A DNA stretch of 64,000 bases from Nesterenkonia aurantiaca. Its GTDB lineage: Bacteria; Actinomycetota; Actinomycetes; Actinomycetales; Micrococcaceae. The notes under the pieces were generated by a model, which saw nothing but the letters and a program-made list of their open reading frames with translations, had not been told where the DNA came from and made no database searches. Positions 15,647-24,850 of this stretch are shown here, piece by piece; within the stretch, counting starts at the first letter, position 1; every line of letters starts with the position of its first letter. Where the stretch lies: contig NZ_SOAN01000002.1 of NCBI RefSeq assembly GCF_004364585.1, positions 127,000 to 190,999 on the forward strand, read 5' to 3'. The translations under genes and the position numbers were made by a program.

Positions 15647-18600
15647 TCAGACCTCGGCGGGCTGGCGCTGGTGGACTCGCGCGGAGTGCGCCAGCTTCAC
15701 CGTCCAGGTCTCGCCCGGGGCCATGGTCTTCGGGGTGCCCTCGACGTTGACGTCGATCGGCTCCGCCGAACCCTCGGAGAGCTTGAGCTCCACCTCGTCG
15801 TGGTTGATCGAGACCACGATGGGCTGGTTGCGGTAGCGCATCCGGAAGGTCAGCGAGGGCAGCTCGTCGGGCAGCAGCGGGTGCAGCCAGAGTGCATCGG
15901 AGCGGGTCTCCACGCCGCCGTAGCAGCGCAGCACCATGTCCACGGTGCCGGCCATCGCGCCCAGGTGCACTCCCTCGCGGGTGGTCCCGCCCTGGGTGTC
16001 CGCGAGGTCAGCCTCCAGTGCCTCCTTGAACAGGTTCCAGGAGCCGGAACGGTCGAACCGGGCCGCCACCCAGCCGTGGACCAGCCGGGAGAGCGTGGAG
16101 CCGTGGGAGGACCGGGCCAGGTAATACTCGACCGTGCGGCCGAAGTCCTCCATGGAGAGCGTGTAGCCCATATGATCCAGGGTCTCCACGAGCTCATCGG
16201 CGGAGAAGATGTAGCACAGCATCAGCACGTCGGCCTGCTTGGAGAGCTTGTACCGGTTGGTCGAGTCGCCCTCGGCCTGCAGGATCAGGTCGAGCCGGCC
16301 GATGTTGCCGTACTTCGCGCGGTAGCCCTCCCAGTCGAACTCCTCCAGCGCCTCGTAGCCCTCGAACTGGCTGATCACGTTGTCCTCATGGAAGGGCACG
16401 TGCAGCCGCTTGGCGATGTGCTCCCAGTGGTCCAGCTCGTCTTCGAAGATGTCGAGCCATTCCGAGAGCGGGTCATCGCGGCCGTCGAGGTCGCGCACCA
16501 GCCGGGAGGTGTGGCGCAGCATCCAGGAGGTCAGCACGTTGGTGTACGCGTTGTCGCGCAGACCCGTGCCGGGCGCCTCGGCGGTGCCGTCGTGGTACTC
16601 GTCCGGGCCCATCACGCCGTCGATGCTGAACCGGTCGGCCTCGGCGTCGTAGGTCGTCATCGAGACGAAGAACCGGGAGATCTCCACCAGGATCTCGGCC
16701 CCATAGTCGGCCAGGAAGGTGTAGTCCTGCGTGGTCTCGAAGTACTGCAGCACCGAGTACGCGATGGCCAGCGAGACGTGGCGCTGGCGGTGGGAGTTGT
16801 CCGGCATCCACATCCCGGAGCGTGGGTTCCACAGCTCGGTGGGGGTCTCTTCGCGGCCGTCGGAGCCGGCCTGCCAGGGGAACATCGCGCCGTCGTAGCC
16901 CTCGCTGCGGGCCATCGAGCGGGCCTCGCTGAGTCGCCGGTAGCGGTAGAGCAGCAGCCCGCGGGTCAGCTCGGGACGGCGCAGCGTGAGCATCGGGTAC
17001 ATGAACATCTCGTCCCAGAAGAGATGCCCCCGGTAGCCCTCTCCGGTGAGTCCGCGCGCCGGAAGCGTCGCGTCCAGGTCATGGCGGGCGCCGAACGCGG
17101 TCTGCAGCACGTGGAAGGTGTGCAGGTTCAGCGCCATCTGCTGGCGGGAGGCGTTCTCCCCGATGGAGACCGCGAAGCGGTGCCAGAGCACGCCCCACAT
17201 CTCCTCGTGGTAGGTGAGCATGGTGCGGAAGCTGGAGGCCCGCTGGACCTTCTTGACCGCGTTGTGCCAGACCGTGGAGATGGCCTGGTCGTGGGAGTTC
17301 GAGACCGCAGCGATCTTCTCCAGGATCACCGGCTTCCCGGATTCCAGCGCCAGCGAGATGTCGTGGCCGGCGACCAGTTCACCCTCGTGGATGGCGCGCC
17401 GCATCGGGTTGCTGGTTCCGGAGGTGGTCACCGAGGTGCGGGTCGCCAGGGCGATGCGCACCTCGGACTGGTTGGTCTGGGTCTCCAGCAGCACCGTCTC
17501 GCCGTCGACCTCGCGGGACTGCACCGGGTCCAGGTGGTTGCCGGCGAGCTCGCGGTCGGCGTCGACGTTGCGGTTGGCCACCCGCCCGTCGATCATCGAG
17601 CGCACATTGACGTTGCCGGACCAGTTCTCGGCCTCGATCTTCATCTCCAGCGCCGCGATCTGCACCCCGGCCAGGGACTGGAACTGGCGCATGGTGACCT
17701 TGGTCCGGCGCCCATGGAGGTCCTGATAGCGGGCGATCCGGGTGACCACGCCGCGGCGCATGTCGAGTTCCTGGTGGTAGTGGATCAGCTCGGGCGAGCC
17801 CGGCAGCAGCGGGGTGCCGGCATCCGGGGTCACCTGCAGGAAGGTCCAGTCCGGCACGTTGACCATGTGCTCGGTCTCGACGGTCTTGCCCATCAGGTCG
17901 GTCTTGAGCCGGTTGAACACCCCGGCGATGTAGCTGCCCGGATAGTGCGTGGCATCGGCCGCGGTGCCCGGGTAGTGCCCGCGGGTGCCCCAGTAGCCGT
18001 TGGCCATCGCCATCAGCACCTCGCGGGTGGGCTCCAGCTTCGGATCGAAGCCGTCGTAGGAGAGCACCCAGTCCGAGTGATAGGGGCGGGTGGTGCGGGT
18101 TGAGAGGTTCATCACGGCGAGATCGGTGACGACGACGTCGGCGCCGGCCTCCTTCAGCCGGGCCGGGTCCTGGCCGCGGTTGAGTCCCACGACCATCCCG
18201 AAGTCTCCGGCGCGTCCGGCCTGGACCCCTGAGGCCGCATCCTCGATCACGATCGTGTCCTGGGGCTCCACGCGCAGCAGCTCGGCTGCGTGGAGGAACA
18301 TATGCGGGTTCGGCTTGCCGGGCAGGCCCAGCTCCAGCGCGTCGGAGCCGTCCACGATCACGGTGAACGCGTCGAGCAGCCCCGCGATGGTGAGCACCTC
18401 GCGGCCGTTGCGCGAGGAGGTCACCAGTGCGGTGGGGATTCCGTCCTTGCGCAGCTGTTCGATCAGCTCCACGGTGGTGTGGAAGACCTCCACGCCGTCC
18501 CGGGCGAGCACGGACTCGAAATAGCCCTGCTTGCGCGCCGCGAGCCCGTTGACGGTCAGCGAGTTGGGGGCGTCATCCGGCCTGCCCTCGGGCACGTCGA

Positions 18601-18868
18601 GGCCGCGCGCCTTCAGCAGCGAGCGCACCCCGTCCTCCCGGGGCCGGCCGTCGACGAAGTTCAGGTAGTCCTCTTCGGTGAACTCCGGCTGCGGGGAGCC
18701 GACGATCTCCGGCAGGGCGGTGTCGAAGAGTTCCTTCCATGCGCGCGTGTGCACCCCGGCGGTGTCGGTGACGACCCCGTCCATATCGAAGATCACGGCG
18801 CGGAAATGACGCAGCGCGTGGCGCTTGGCTTCAGCGCTGTGTCGGAACGGATTCTCAAAGGGGTGCAT
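15647..18868 (-). CDS. HAD beta-phosphoglucomutase-like domain fused to GH65 disaccharide phosphorylase
   Basis: About 1,073 residues. Residues 20-240 form a HAD-superfamily domain of the beta-phosphoglucomutase type (FDMDGVVTDTAGVHTRAW; TSSRNGREV; EDAASGVQAGRAG). The rest is glycoside hydrolase family 65 (trehalose, maltose or kojibiose phosphorylase): YWGTRGHYPGT, GHLFWDEMFMYPML, and MGPDEYHDGT near residue 752 with the general-acid glutamate. The phosphorylase would release beta-glucose-1-phosphate and the HAD part could convert it to glucose-6-phosphate. The frame is open to 18949, but GAGG five bases before the ATG at 18868 fits better. Trehalose is the likeliest disaccharide by family frequency, not by sequence proof. 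Confidence 0.85.
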   Translation of the reverse strand: MHPFENPFRHSAEAKRHALRHFRAVIFDMDGVVTDTAGVHTRAWKELFDTALPEIVGSPQPEFTEEDYLNFVDGRPREDGVRSLLKARGLDVPEGRPDDAPNSLTVNGLAARKQGYFESVLARDGVEVFHTTVELIEQLRKDGIPTALVTSSRNGREVLTIAGLLDAFTVIVDGSDALELGLPGKPNPHMFLHAAELLRVEPQDTIVIEDAASGVQAGRAGDFGMVVGLNRGQDPARLKEAGADVVVTDLAVMNLSTRTTRPYHSDWVLSYDGFDPKLEPTREVLMAMANGYWGTRGHYPGTAADATHYPGSYIAGVFNRLKTDLMGKTVETEHMVNVPDWTFLQVTPDAGTPLLPGSPELIHYHQELDMRRGVVTRIARYQDLHGRRTKVTMRQFQSLAGVQIAALEMKIEAENWSGNVNVRSMIDGRVANRNVDADRELAGNHLDPVQSREVDGETVLLETQTNQSEVRIALATRTSVTTSGTSNPMRRAIHEGELVAGHDISLALESGKPVILEKIAAVSNSHDQAISTVWHNAVKKVQRASSFRTMLTYHEEMWGVLWHRFAVSIGENASRQQMALNLHTFHVLQTAFGARHDLDATLPARGLTGEGYRGHLFWDEMFMYPMLTLRRPELTRGLLLYRYRRLSEARSMARSEGYDGAMFPWQAGSDGREETPTELWNPRSGMWMPDNSHRQRHVSLAIAYSVLQYFETTQDYTFLADYGAEILVEISRFFVSMTTYDAEADRFSIDGVMGPDEYHDGTAEAPGTGLRDNAYTNVLTSWMLRHTSRLVRDLDGRDDPLSEWLDIFEDELDHWEHIAKRLHVPFHEDNVISQFEGYEALEEFDWEGYRAKYGNIGRLDLILQAEGDSTNRYKLSKQADVLMLCYIFSADELVETLDHMGYTLSMEDFGRTVEYYLARSSHGSTLSRLVHGWVAARFDRSGSWNLFKEALEADLADTQGGTTREGVHLGAMAGTVDMVLRCYGGVETRSDALWLHPLLPDELPSLTFRMRYRNQPIVVSINHDEVELKLSEGSAEPIDVNVEGTPKTMAPGETWTVKLAHSARVHQRQPAEV

Positions 18869-19023
18869 ATCGGCCTCACGCGGAGATGGTTCTAAGGTCG
18901 GATGGCTGCCCAGGAACGGGTGCTGCTCCGTCTGGATACGGTGCCCCATCTTAGGTCTCTTGGGTTAACGATATACACCCGCCCGGTTACGACCTATGGC
19001 ACAGGTCTCCTGCGCGGGGGTGC

Positions 19024-19029
19024 TAGCGT
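19024..19029 (+). promoter_or_regulatory. -10 element of a leaderless thioesterase gene
   Basis: TAGCGT ends seven bases before the ATG at 19037, and no Shine-Dalgarno sequence is present. This geometry would put the transcription start at the ATG, as is common in actinobacteria. Similar arrangements occur before 20015 (TAAGCT), 22581 (TAGACT), 29142 (TAGCCT) and 31354 (TACGGT). Confidence 0.5.
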
Positions 19030-19036
19030 CGTGGTC

Positions 19037-19981
19037 ATGGCGCGGCGAAGCAGCATCGAACTGACTTTTCGAGAGGTGGCGGGCTCCTCTCCGGACTCCT
19101 TCGTGGCCGCTGGCACGGTGGTGGACTGGATCGACAAGACCGCCTACGCCTGCGCCGCATCCTGGACCCGGACCGACTGCGTGACCTCCTATGTGGGCAA
19201 TATGCACTTCACCGTGCCGGTCCCACGTGAGACACCTGTCACGGTGCAGGCCCGCGTGGTCCACACCGGGCGCACCTCGGTGCACATCCAGACCCGGGTG
19301 CTGATCCGTAAGGAGGAGGGCTGGGTGGTCTGCACCGAGTGCTTCATGATCTACGTGGCGGTGGGCGACGACGGAGAGCCCGCCGCCGCCGCCGGGTTCG
19401 AGCCGCAGACCGAGCTGGAGCGACGGAGAGACCTCGACGCCTCCCAGCGGATGGTCTACCGGCGGCAGATGGAGGAGACCATCCGGTCGCTGCCTGAGGG
19501 AATGGGCAGCTCCGAGGCGCTGACCCTGCGCTTCCTGGCCGACACCGATGAGCGCTACCCCGACGGGAAGATCCGTGGCGGCGCGGTGATGAAGTGGATC
19601 GATAAGACCGCCGAGATCTGCGCCGAGCGCTACAGCGGCCATGAGGTCGCCGCGGTGCTCACCGGCGGGGTCCGGTTCTACCGCCCGGTGACCGTCGGGG
19701 ACCTGGTGGAGGTCGATGCCCGGCTGGTGCTCACCGGCTCCAAGTCCATGCACGTGCTGGTCCGGGTCCGCGCCGGGGACCGCCGGGTGAAACACCCTGA
19801 TGTGGTGGCCTACGGGCTTCCGGTGATGGTCGCTCCGGACGGCACTGGTTCCGCCCGGCCGATCGCACCCTGGGAGCCGATCACCGATGAGGACCATGCG
19901 GTGGCGGCTCAGGCGCGCAAGCTGCGTGACCTGCGCAACGCCACCCTGCTGACGCCGAGCCCGATCACCTCACAGAACTGA
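19037..19981 (+). CDS. double hotdog acyl-CoA thioesterase (ACOT/BFIT type)
   Basis: A 314-residue protein with two tandem hotdog domains. Each has the phrase (V/M)-x-W-I-D-K-T-A (VVDWIDKTAYACAA in the first, AVMKWIDKTAEICAE in the second). Each is followed by a beta-strand run toward ARVVHTGRTSVHIQTRV or ARLVLTGSKSMHVLVRV. This internal duplication is typical of acyl-CoA hydrolases that release free acid and CoA in the cytosol. The frame extends upstream to 18902, but the first hotdog domain and the leaderless -10 at 19024 favour the ATG at 19037. It diverges from the GH65 fusion. Confidence 0.85.
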   Translation: MARRSSIELTFREVAGSSPDSFVAAGTVVDWIDKTAYACAASWTRTDCVTSYVGNMHFTVPVPRETPVTVQARVVHTGRTSVHIQTRVLIRKEEGWVVCTECFMIYVAVGDDGEPAAAAGFEPQTELERRRDLDASQRMVYRRQMEETIRSLPEGMGSSEALTLRFLADTDERYPDGKIRGGAVMKWIDKTAEICAERYSGHEVAAVLTGGVRFYRPVTVGDLVEVDARLVLTGSKSMHVLVRVRAGDRRVKHPDVVAYGLPVMVAPDGTGSARPIAPWEPITDEDHAVAAQARKLRDLRNATLLTPSPITSQN

Positions 19982-20014
19982 CCCCGTCACTTCACGGAAC
20001 TAAGCTGGTACGCG

Positions 20015-21097
20015 ATGACTCAGCCTCCGCAGAACCCCTATGGCCACGATCCGCGCTACCCGGCGCCCGATGTCTATGGCCCGGGGGCCGGCCTCTACGG
20101 CCAGCCCCCGCAGCAGCATGCCCAGCCCGCGTACCCCTACGGCGAGCCGCCACAGCCCGGCCCGCCGCAGCCCGGCCCGCCGGACCAGCACGGCTGGCCG
20201 CCAGCCTCGCTCCCGCCGCGCAAGCGGCAGCGCGACTCGGAACCCGGCCGGTTCGTCTGGGGCGATCTCATCGCGGTGCTGGCCTATGTGGTCGTGATGC
20301 TGGTCGGCGGCGTGAGCCTGCTGGCCCTGGTCCCGCCGTTCTCCACGATGCTGGGCTCCGGGGTCGAGCAGCAGGAGCAGCAGGCGCTGTTCCTGCTCAA
20401 CGTCATCGGCTACGGCGTGATGGTGGTCATCGCGCTCGCGCTCTCTGCGAAGGCCCTGTGGCGCTCGGTGCGCGCCTTCGGTCACCTGTGGTGGCTGAAG
20501 CTGCTGTTGGTGCCCGTGGCCTGGGTGGGCACGCTGATCCTCACCGCGCTGCTGGTGCTGGGCCTGGGCGGGGAGCCGGAGACCTCGGAGAACCAGCTCG
20601 CGATCGAGTCGATGCTGGCCTTCGTGCCGTTCCTGGCCGCGGTGTTGGTGATGGGGCTGCTGGGCCCCTATGTGGAGGAGTACTTCTTCCGCCACCTGCT
20701 CATCGGCAAGCTCTCCCGGTATATCAATATCTGGATCTGCGGCGTCATCTCGGTGATCACCTTCCCGCTGCTGCACTTCATCCCGGCCCTGGTGCTGATG
20801 CTGGCCGACCCCAGCGCTCCCACGGATCTGACGGTGATCTCGGTGGTGCCCTATGTGGTGATGGGCTCGGTGTTCACCCTGGCCTATATCCTCACCGGGC
20901 GCTCGCTGATCTATGCCTGGTTGCTGCATGCCTTCAACAACGTCATGGCCCTGGTGATGGCCTACTTCGTCCAGCCCCAACTTGAGCAGTTTCTCGAGGA
21001 CAGCGGCATCGACGACGTCGGTGGCCTGGTTGCGCACACCGGTGCGGTGCTGCGCGTGCTCACCGAGACCACCCTGGCGCTGACCGGCGGCAAGTGA
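20015..21097 (+). CDS. CPBP (Abi) family intramembrane metalloprotease
   Basis: The 360-residue protein starts with about 75 Pro/Gln/Tyr-rich cytosolic residues and then has roughly eight membrane helices. The glutamate motif GPYVEEYFFRHLL (near residue 221), a following FPLLHFIPA histidine, and LLHAFNNVMAL near 305 are the three conserved CPBP/Abi motifs (EExxxR, FxxxH, HxxxN/B) of intramembrane proteases related to Rce1. Substrate is unknown; bacterial members process peptides or confer bacteriocin immunity. TAAGCT eight bases upstream suggests a leaderless transcript. The MATE gene follows after 16 bp. Confidence 0.85.
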   Translation: MTQPPQNPYGHDPRYPAPDVYGPGAGLYGQPPQQHAQPAYPYGEPPQPGPPQPGPPDQHGWPPASLPPRKRQRDSEPGRFVWGDLIAVLAYVVVMLVGGVSLLALVPPFSTMLGSGVEQQEQQALFLLNVIGYGVMVVIALALSAKALWRSVRAFGHLWWLKLLLVPVAWVGTLILTALLVLGLGGEPETSENQLAIESMLAFVPFLAAVLVMGLLGPYVEEYFFRHLLIGKLSRYINIWICGVISVITFPLLHFIPALVLMLADPSAPTDLTVISVVPYVVMGSVFTLAYILTGRSLIYAWLLHAFNNVMALVMAYFVQPQLEQFLEDSGIDDVGGLVAHTGAVLRVLTETTLALTGGK

Positions 21098-21113
21098 ACC
21101 AGCAGCACCCCTG

Positions 21114-22469
21114 ATGCCGTCAACACCTGAGTCTGCGCCCGCGCGCGATCCGCGACCGTTGGGTCGCCAGATCCTGGCGCTGGCGGTCCCCGCCCTCGGG
21201 GCGCTGGTGGCCGAGCCGCTGTTCCTGCTGGCGGACACCGCGATCATCGGGCGGCTCGGCGTCGAGGAGCTCGCGGGCGCGGCGCTGGGCATCACCGTGA
21301 TGCACACCGTCACCGGGCTGATGATCTTCCTGGCGTACTCGACCACCCCGGCGGTGGCGCGCTTCGTCGGCGCCGGTCGGCTCTCCCGGGCGCTCGCCGC
21401 GGGCCGCGACGGGCTCTGGCTTGCGGTGATGCTCGGAGCGGTGCTGGCCTTCGCTGGACTGGCCTTCGGTGAGCAGCTGCTGCTGTCCATGGGCAGCTCC
21501 GGAGGGATGCAGGTCCACGCCTGGAGCTACCTGCTCTGGTCGCTGCCAGGGGTCCCGGCGATCCTGCTGGTCTTCGCCGCCGTCGGGATGCTGCGCGGGC
21601 TCCAGGACACCAAGACCCCGCTGGTCGTGGCCGCTGTGGGCTTCGGCGCGAACATCGTGCTGAACCTGATCCTGGTGCACCCGCTGGGGCTGGGCACCGC
21701 CGGCGCCGCCATCGGCACCTCGATCGCCCAGTGGGGGATGGCGATCACCTACCTGGTGATGCTCCTGCCCAGGATGCGCGCCGCCGGAGTGCCCCTGGGA
21801 GTGGACCCGATCGCGCTGCGCCAGGCGGCCAGCGTCGGCTCCTGGATGATGCTGCGCACGGTCTCGCTGCGCGCCGCCATCGTGGCCACGGTCCTGGTCG
21901 CCACCGATCTGGGGACTCACACCCTCGCCGCGCACCAGGTGGCCTTCACCATCTTCTCCACCCTGGCCTTCGTGCTCGACGCCCTGGCGATCGCGGCGCA
22001 GGCGCTCATCGGCAAGGAGCTCGGCGCCTCCCGGGTGAGTCAGGCCAAGGCGATGACCCGCACGATGATCCGTTGGGGCCTGGGGTTCGGCGTGATCACC
22101 GGTGGGCTGATCGCGCTGGCCGCCCCGTTCGCTCCGGTGCTGTTCACCCCGGATGAGCGGGTCGCCGCCGGGATCACCGCCGCGCTGCTCGTGATGGCGG
22201 TGGCTCAGCCGCTCGCCGGTTTCGTGTTCGTGCTCGACGGGGTGCTCATGGGCGCCGGGGATGTGCGCTATCTCGCCGTCGCCGGCCTGGTCAACCTCGC
22301 GGTGTACCTCCCGCTGCTCTGGTGGATCGCAGGCGCCGGGTTCACCGGAGCCGAGGCGATCGTGTGGCTCTGGTCCGGGTTCGCGGTGGTCTTCATGGGC
22401 GCCCGCGGGGTCACGCTCGGGGTCCGCGCCTACGGGGAACGCTGGATGGTTCCCGGGGAACACCGTTGA
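21114..22469 (+). CDS. MATE family efflux transporter (DinF-like)
   Basis: A 451-residue protein with about 12 predicted helices in two similar halves. The beginning, ILALAVPALGALVAEPLFLLADTAIIG, is the classic DinF/MATE opening helix, and GTSIAQWGMAITYL and AHQVAFTIFSTLAFVLDALAIAAQALIGKE are further family segments. MATE proteins export drugs, cations or metabolites in exchange for H+ or Na+. It follows the CPBP gene closely and is probably co-transcribed with it. Substrate is unknown. Confidence 0.9.
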   Translation: MPSTPESAPARDPRPLGRQILALAVPALGALVAEPLFLLADTAIIGRLGVEELAGAALGITVMHTVTGLMIFLAYSTTPAVARFVGAGRLSRALAAGRDGLWLAVMLGAVLAFAGLAFGEQLLLSMGSSGGMQVHAWSYLLWSLPGVPAILLVFAAVGMLRGLQDTKTPLVVAAVGFGANIVLNLILVHPLGLGTAGAAIGTSIAQWGMAITYLVMLLPRMRAAGVPLGVDPIALRQAASVGSWMMLRTVSLRAAIVATVLVATDLGTHTLAAHQVAFTIFSTLAFVLDALAIAAQALIGKELGASRVSQAKAMTRTMIRWGLGFGVITGGLIALAAPFAPVLFTPDERVAAGITAALLVMAVAQPLAGFVFVLDGVLMGAGDVRYLAVAGLVNLAVYLPLLWWIAGAGFTGAEAIVWLWSGFAVVFMGARGVTLGVRAYGERWMVPGEHR

Positions 22470-22580
22470 GCCGCCGCTGGGCAGTGCCGCTGGGCGGCTG
22501 CTGGACAGCACCGCGGAACACCCGCCGGGCGGGCCCCTGGTTGGGTCGGCCCTCCGGGCCGCAGCGGTAGACTCTGTTGC

Positions 22581-23150
22581 GTGCCTGTGAAGAAGATCCC
22601 CGCCGCCACCGCCGAAGAGCTGACCCGCCCGGTCTGGCTGCGCGCGGTCATCACCGTCGTCTTCGCCGTGGTCGCGATCTTCTGGCAGGGAGAGACCGTC
22701 ACCCTGCTGAAGTTCTCGATCGCCGGGTACTTCGTGCTCGGTGCCACGGCCGTCTGGGACTACGCCAAGGTCGAGGCGGTGCCGATCACATTGCGCGGAC
22801 CGCTGGCCATGGGCTCCGCGGCGTGGGTGCTCTCAGGAGTGGCCGTGATCTTCGTGGACACCGCCGCCGCGGCCGCCGTGGTGGCAGCCATCGGATTCGC
22901 CGCGATGGGTGCAGCCGAGCTCGTCGGGGGCTTCCGGGCACGGCGTGACTTCGTGCCGGCTCGGGACCAGATCGTCCTGGGCGCCGTGGGCCTGCTCACC
23001 GCGCTCGGTCTCGCGATCGGGCTCCAGCTGGACCCGCATGGGATTCTCGGAGTCGCCGGCATGGGCGTGGTCATCATGGCGGTGGTGCTCTTGATCAGCG
23101 GTTCCGGGCTGCTCCACGACGCCAGGCGGGGGCGCGCCTCGACTCGTTGA
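22581..23150 (+). CDS. conserved membrane protein, unknown function
   Basis: This 189-residue protein has about six short hydrophobic helices and no motif that I recognise; weak resemblance to the HdeD/DUF308 style (repeated Gly-rich helices) is possible. The GTG start at 22581 is supported by TAGACT at 22568-22573, seven bases earlier, with no ribosome site, pointing to a leaderless message. After the stop TGA (23148) a second TGA follows eight bases later in a different frame. The next gene encodes another small membrane protein on the same strand. Confidence 0.65.
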   Translation: MPVKKIPAATAEELTRPVWLRAVITVVFAVVAIFWQGETVTLLKFSIAGYFVLGATAVWDYAKVEAVPITLRGPLAMGSAAWVLSGVAVIFVDTAAAAAVVAAIGFAAMGAAELVGGFRARRDFVPARDQIVLGAVGLLTALGLAIGLQLDPHGILGVAGMGVVIMAVVLLISGSGLLHDARRGRASTR

Positions 23151-23264
23151 GTCGCTGAATCGGCGCCGGTCTACTACAGCACGTAGAATTGTCCATAGGG
23201 CCCTGCGCCGCAGGCGCGGGCCGGAACAGACCACACACCGATGCTCAGGAACGAGGAACTCCCA

Positions 23265-23678
23265 GTGGCTGAAGACGATAAGGGGCGCCGTTCTCTGCTC
23301 GAGACGGTCAAGGCCCCGCTGATCTTCTCCTTCGCCATGGGATTCGTGGCGGGCTTCGTGACGCTGATCACGTCCTCCGGCGGCACCGACAACCCGGCAC
23401 GGCTGGACCTGGGGCTGATCGCGTTCGGGATCGGCTTCATCGCGACGCTGCTGATCATCTCGATGCTGCACCTGGCTTCGCGGGAGAACCCGGAGCAGCT
23501 CGCCGAGGGCTCGGGCGTGAATCGGAACTCCGAGGAGCTCTACCGCCAGCAGGTGGCGACGCGCCGCGAGGCGGCCCGGCGCAAGAAGGCCGATGAAGCG
23601 GCCAAGGCCCGGCGCGAGGCCGGGGGGCCTGAGGGCGACGACGAGCCCACCTACGGGCGCCGCAACGACCGCGACTGA
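23265..23678 (+). CDS. small two-helix membrane protein with charged tail
   Basis: A 137-residue protein with two hydrophobic segments (about residues 17-37 and 49-68). A long Arg/Lys/Glu-rich C-terminal helix follows, probably cytosolic (QQVATRREAARRKKADEAAK). I do not recognise a function; similar short proteins are common in Micrococcales. The frame opens at 23241 with ATG, but GAGGA at 23253-23257 with seven-base spacing selects the GTG at 23265. The 222 bases after it, up to the convergent CGNR gene, show no gene. Confidence 0.65.
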   Translation: MAEDDKGRRSLLETVKAPLIFSFAMGFVAGFVTLITSSGGTDNPARLDLGLIAFGIGFIATLLIISMLHLASRENPEQLAEGSGVNRNSEELYRQQVATRREAARRKKADEAAKARREAGGPEGDDEPTYGRRNDRD

Positions 23679-23900
23679 TCTGCGCATCAGAACCTTGGGC
23701 GCTGAACCTTGGTGTTGTTCACCTCGGTGACCTGATCTCGAGCTGCCTGCACCTGGACTTGCACAACCCCGACATGCAGAACCCGGACCGGCTGAATCTG
23801 GTGCAGCAGCACCAGCCTCAGCCGACCCGGGTTCTACCTGTCCTGACCGATAGGTACGTCACAGCCTCCTGTTTTCCGTGACGGCCCCTCGGTCCAGCGG

Positions 23901-24731
23901 TTATTTCTTGGCCTTCTTCTCCTTCTTCAGCTTCTTGGCCGATTTCTTCTCGCGCTTCTCCATCAGCTCATCGCGCATCCGGTCCCTGAACTCCTTGGCC
24001 GCGACGGCGGACTGAGAGGTGGGCACTTCGATCTGTGCCGCCTTCTCGGCCGCGCTCGGCTTGACCAGTCGCGGACTGTCCAGCGTGTCCGTATGAGCGT
24101 CCATGTGCCGCGTCGAGGGCCCTGCGGGGGCTGTCGCCTCAGGTGTGCTGGAGAAGGTCCTGCGGTGCGCCGCCTGACGGGCCCGGTAAGCCCGTACATG
24201 AGCGCGGTTGGCGCAGTTGCCGAAGTCGCAGAACAACCGGGAGCGATTCCGTGTGAGGTCGATGATGACCGCATCGCAGCCTTCGCCCTTGCAGGTTCGC
24301 ATTCGCGCCGTCTCATCGCGCACCACCAGGTGCTGGATGGCGGTGGCCACGCTGGCTGTCATCACATCTGCGAGCTCCTTCGACGCCGGCACCGGTTCAG
24401 CGCGGTATTCACCGTCTGAACCGCGGGCGACCCTGAGTCCCACACCGTGCAGGAGCTCGTTGAGCACCCGCACCGGGGCGTCGGACTCGATCGGGGCCGC
24501 GCTCCAGATCCGCTGAACCTTTTCCCGCAGGTCCTGCACCTTCTCCAGCTGCGTGCGATCAGCACCAGACGGTGGCCAGCGCATGTCTGGAGCTCGCGCA
24601 CTCAGATACTCCTTGAGCTGCGTCACCGTCGTAAGCTGGTCCAGTCCGGGTGTGGCGCTGCGCAGTCCCACACTGGTGTTGACCAGGTCGGCTGCCGCTA
24701 CGAGGGTTCGGTCAGTATCTACATCGAACAT
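23901..24731 (-). CDS. CGNR zinc-finger (ABATE domain) putative regulator
   Basis: The 276-residue protein has an N-terminal ABATE-like domain and, near residues 143-185, a zinc-finger block. C144, C149, C169 and C174 are spaced as in CGNR proteins, ending FCDFGNCANRAHVRAYRAR (CANR instead of CGNR). CGNR proteins are thought to be transcriptional regulators. Unusually, the C-terminus is long: a Ser/Thr/Pro stretch and then a strongly basic tail rich in KKLKKEKKAKK, which could add non-specific DNA or RNA binding. AGGAG precedes the ATG at 24731. No divergent partner adjoins it. Confidence 0.8.
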   Translation of the reverse strand: MFDVDTDRTLVAAADLVNTSVGLRSATPGLDQLTTVTQLKEYLSARAPDMRWPPSGADRTQLEKVQDLREKVQRIWSAAPIESDAPVRVLNELLHGVGLRVARGSDGEYRAEPVPASKELADVMTASVATAIQHLVVRDETARMRTCKGEGCDAVIIDLTRNRSRLFCDFGNCANRAHVRAYRARQAAHRRTFSSTPEATAPAGPSTRHMDAHTDTLDSPRLVKPSAAEKAAQIEVPTSQSAVAAKEFRDRMRDELMEKREKKSAKKLKKEKKAKK

Positions 24732-24850
24732 GCATCTCCTCTCCCGAGGTCATAGCACCCGTCCGAGATCCGCGGCCTCGCGGGGGCGGGCGCTGGTGTG
24801 CGGCTAATGCTAGTCCATCGCGGGTGCAGATCTCAGGTCCGAGCGACCGC

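Noticed and set aside
15671-18103. An 810-codon plus-strand frame opposite the GH65 fusion
   Set aside because: It is the complement of the GH65 coding region with His/Gly/Val-rich composition and no motifs.
20000-22511. Gln/His/Arg-rich minus-strand frames opposite the CPBP and MATE genes
   Set aside because: Antisense shadows with composition typical of complement frames; no start signals.
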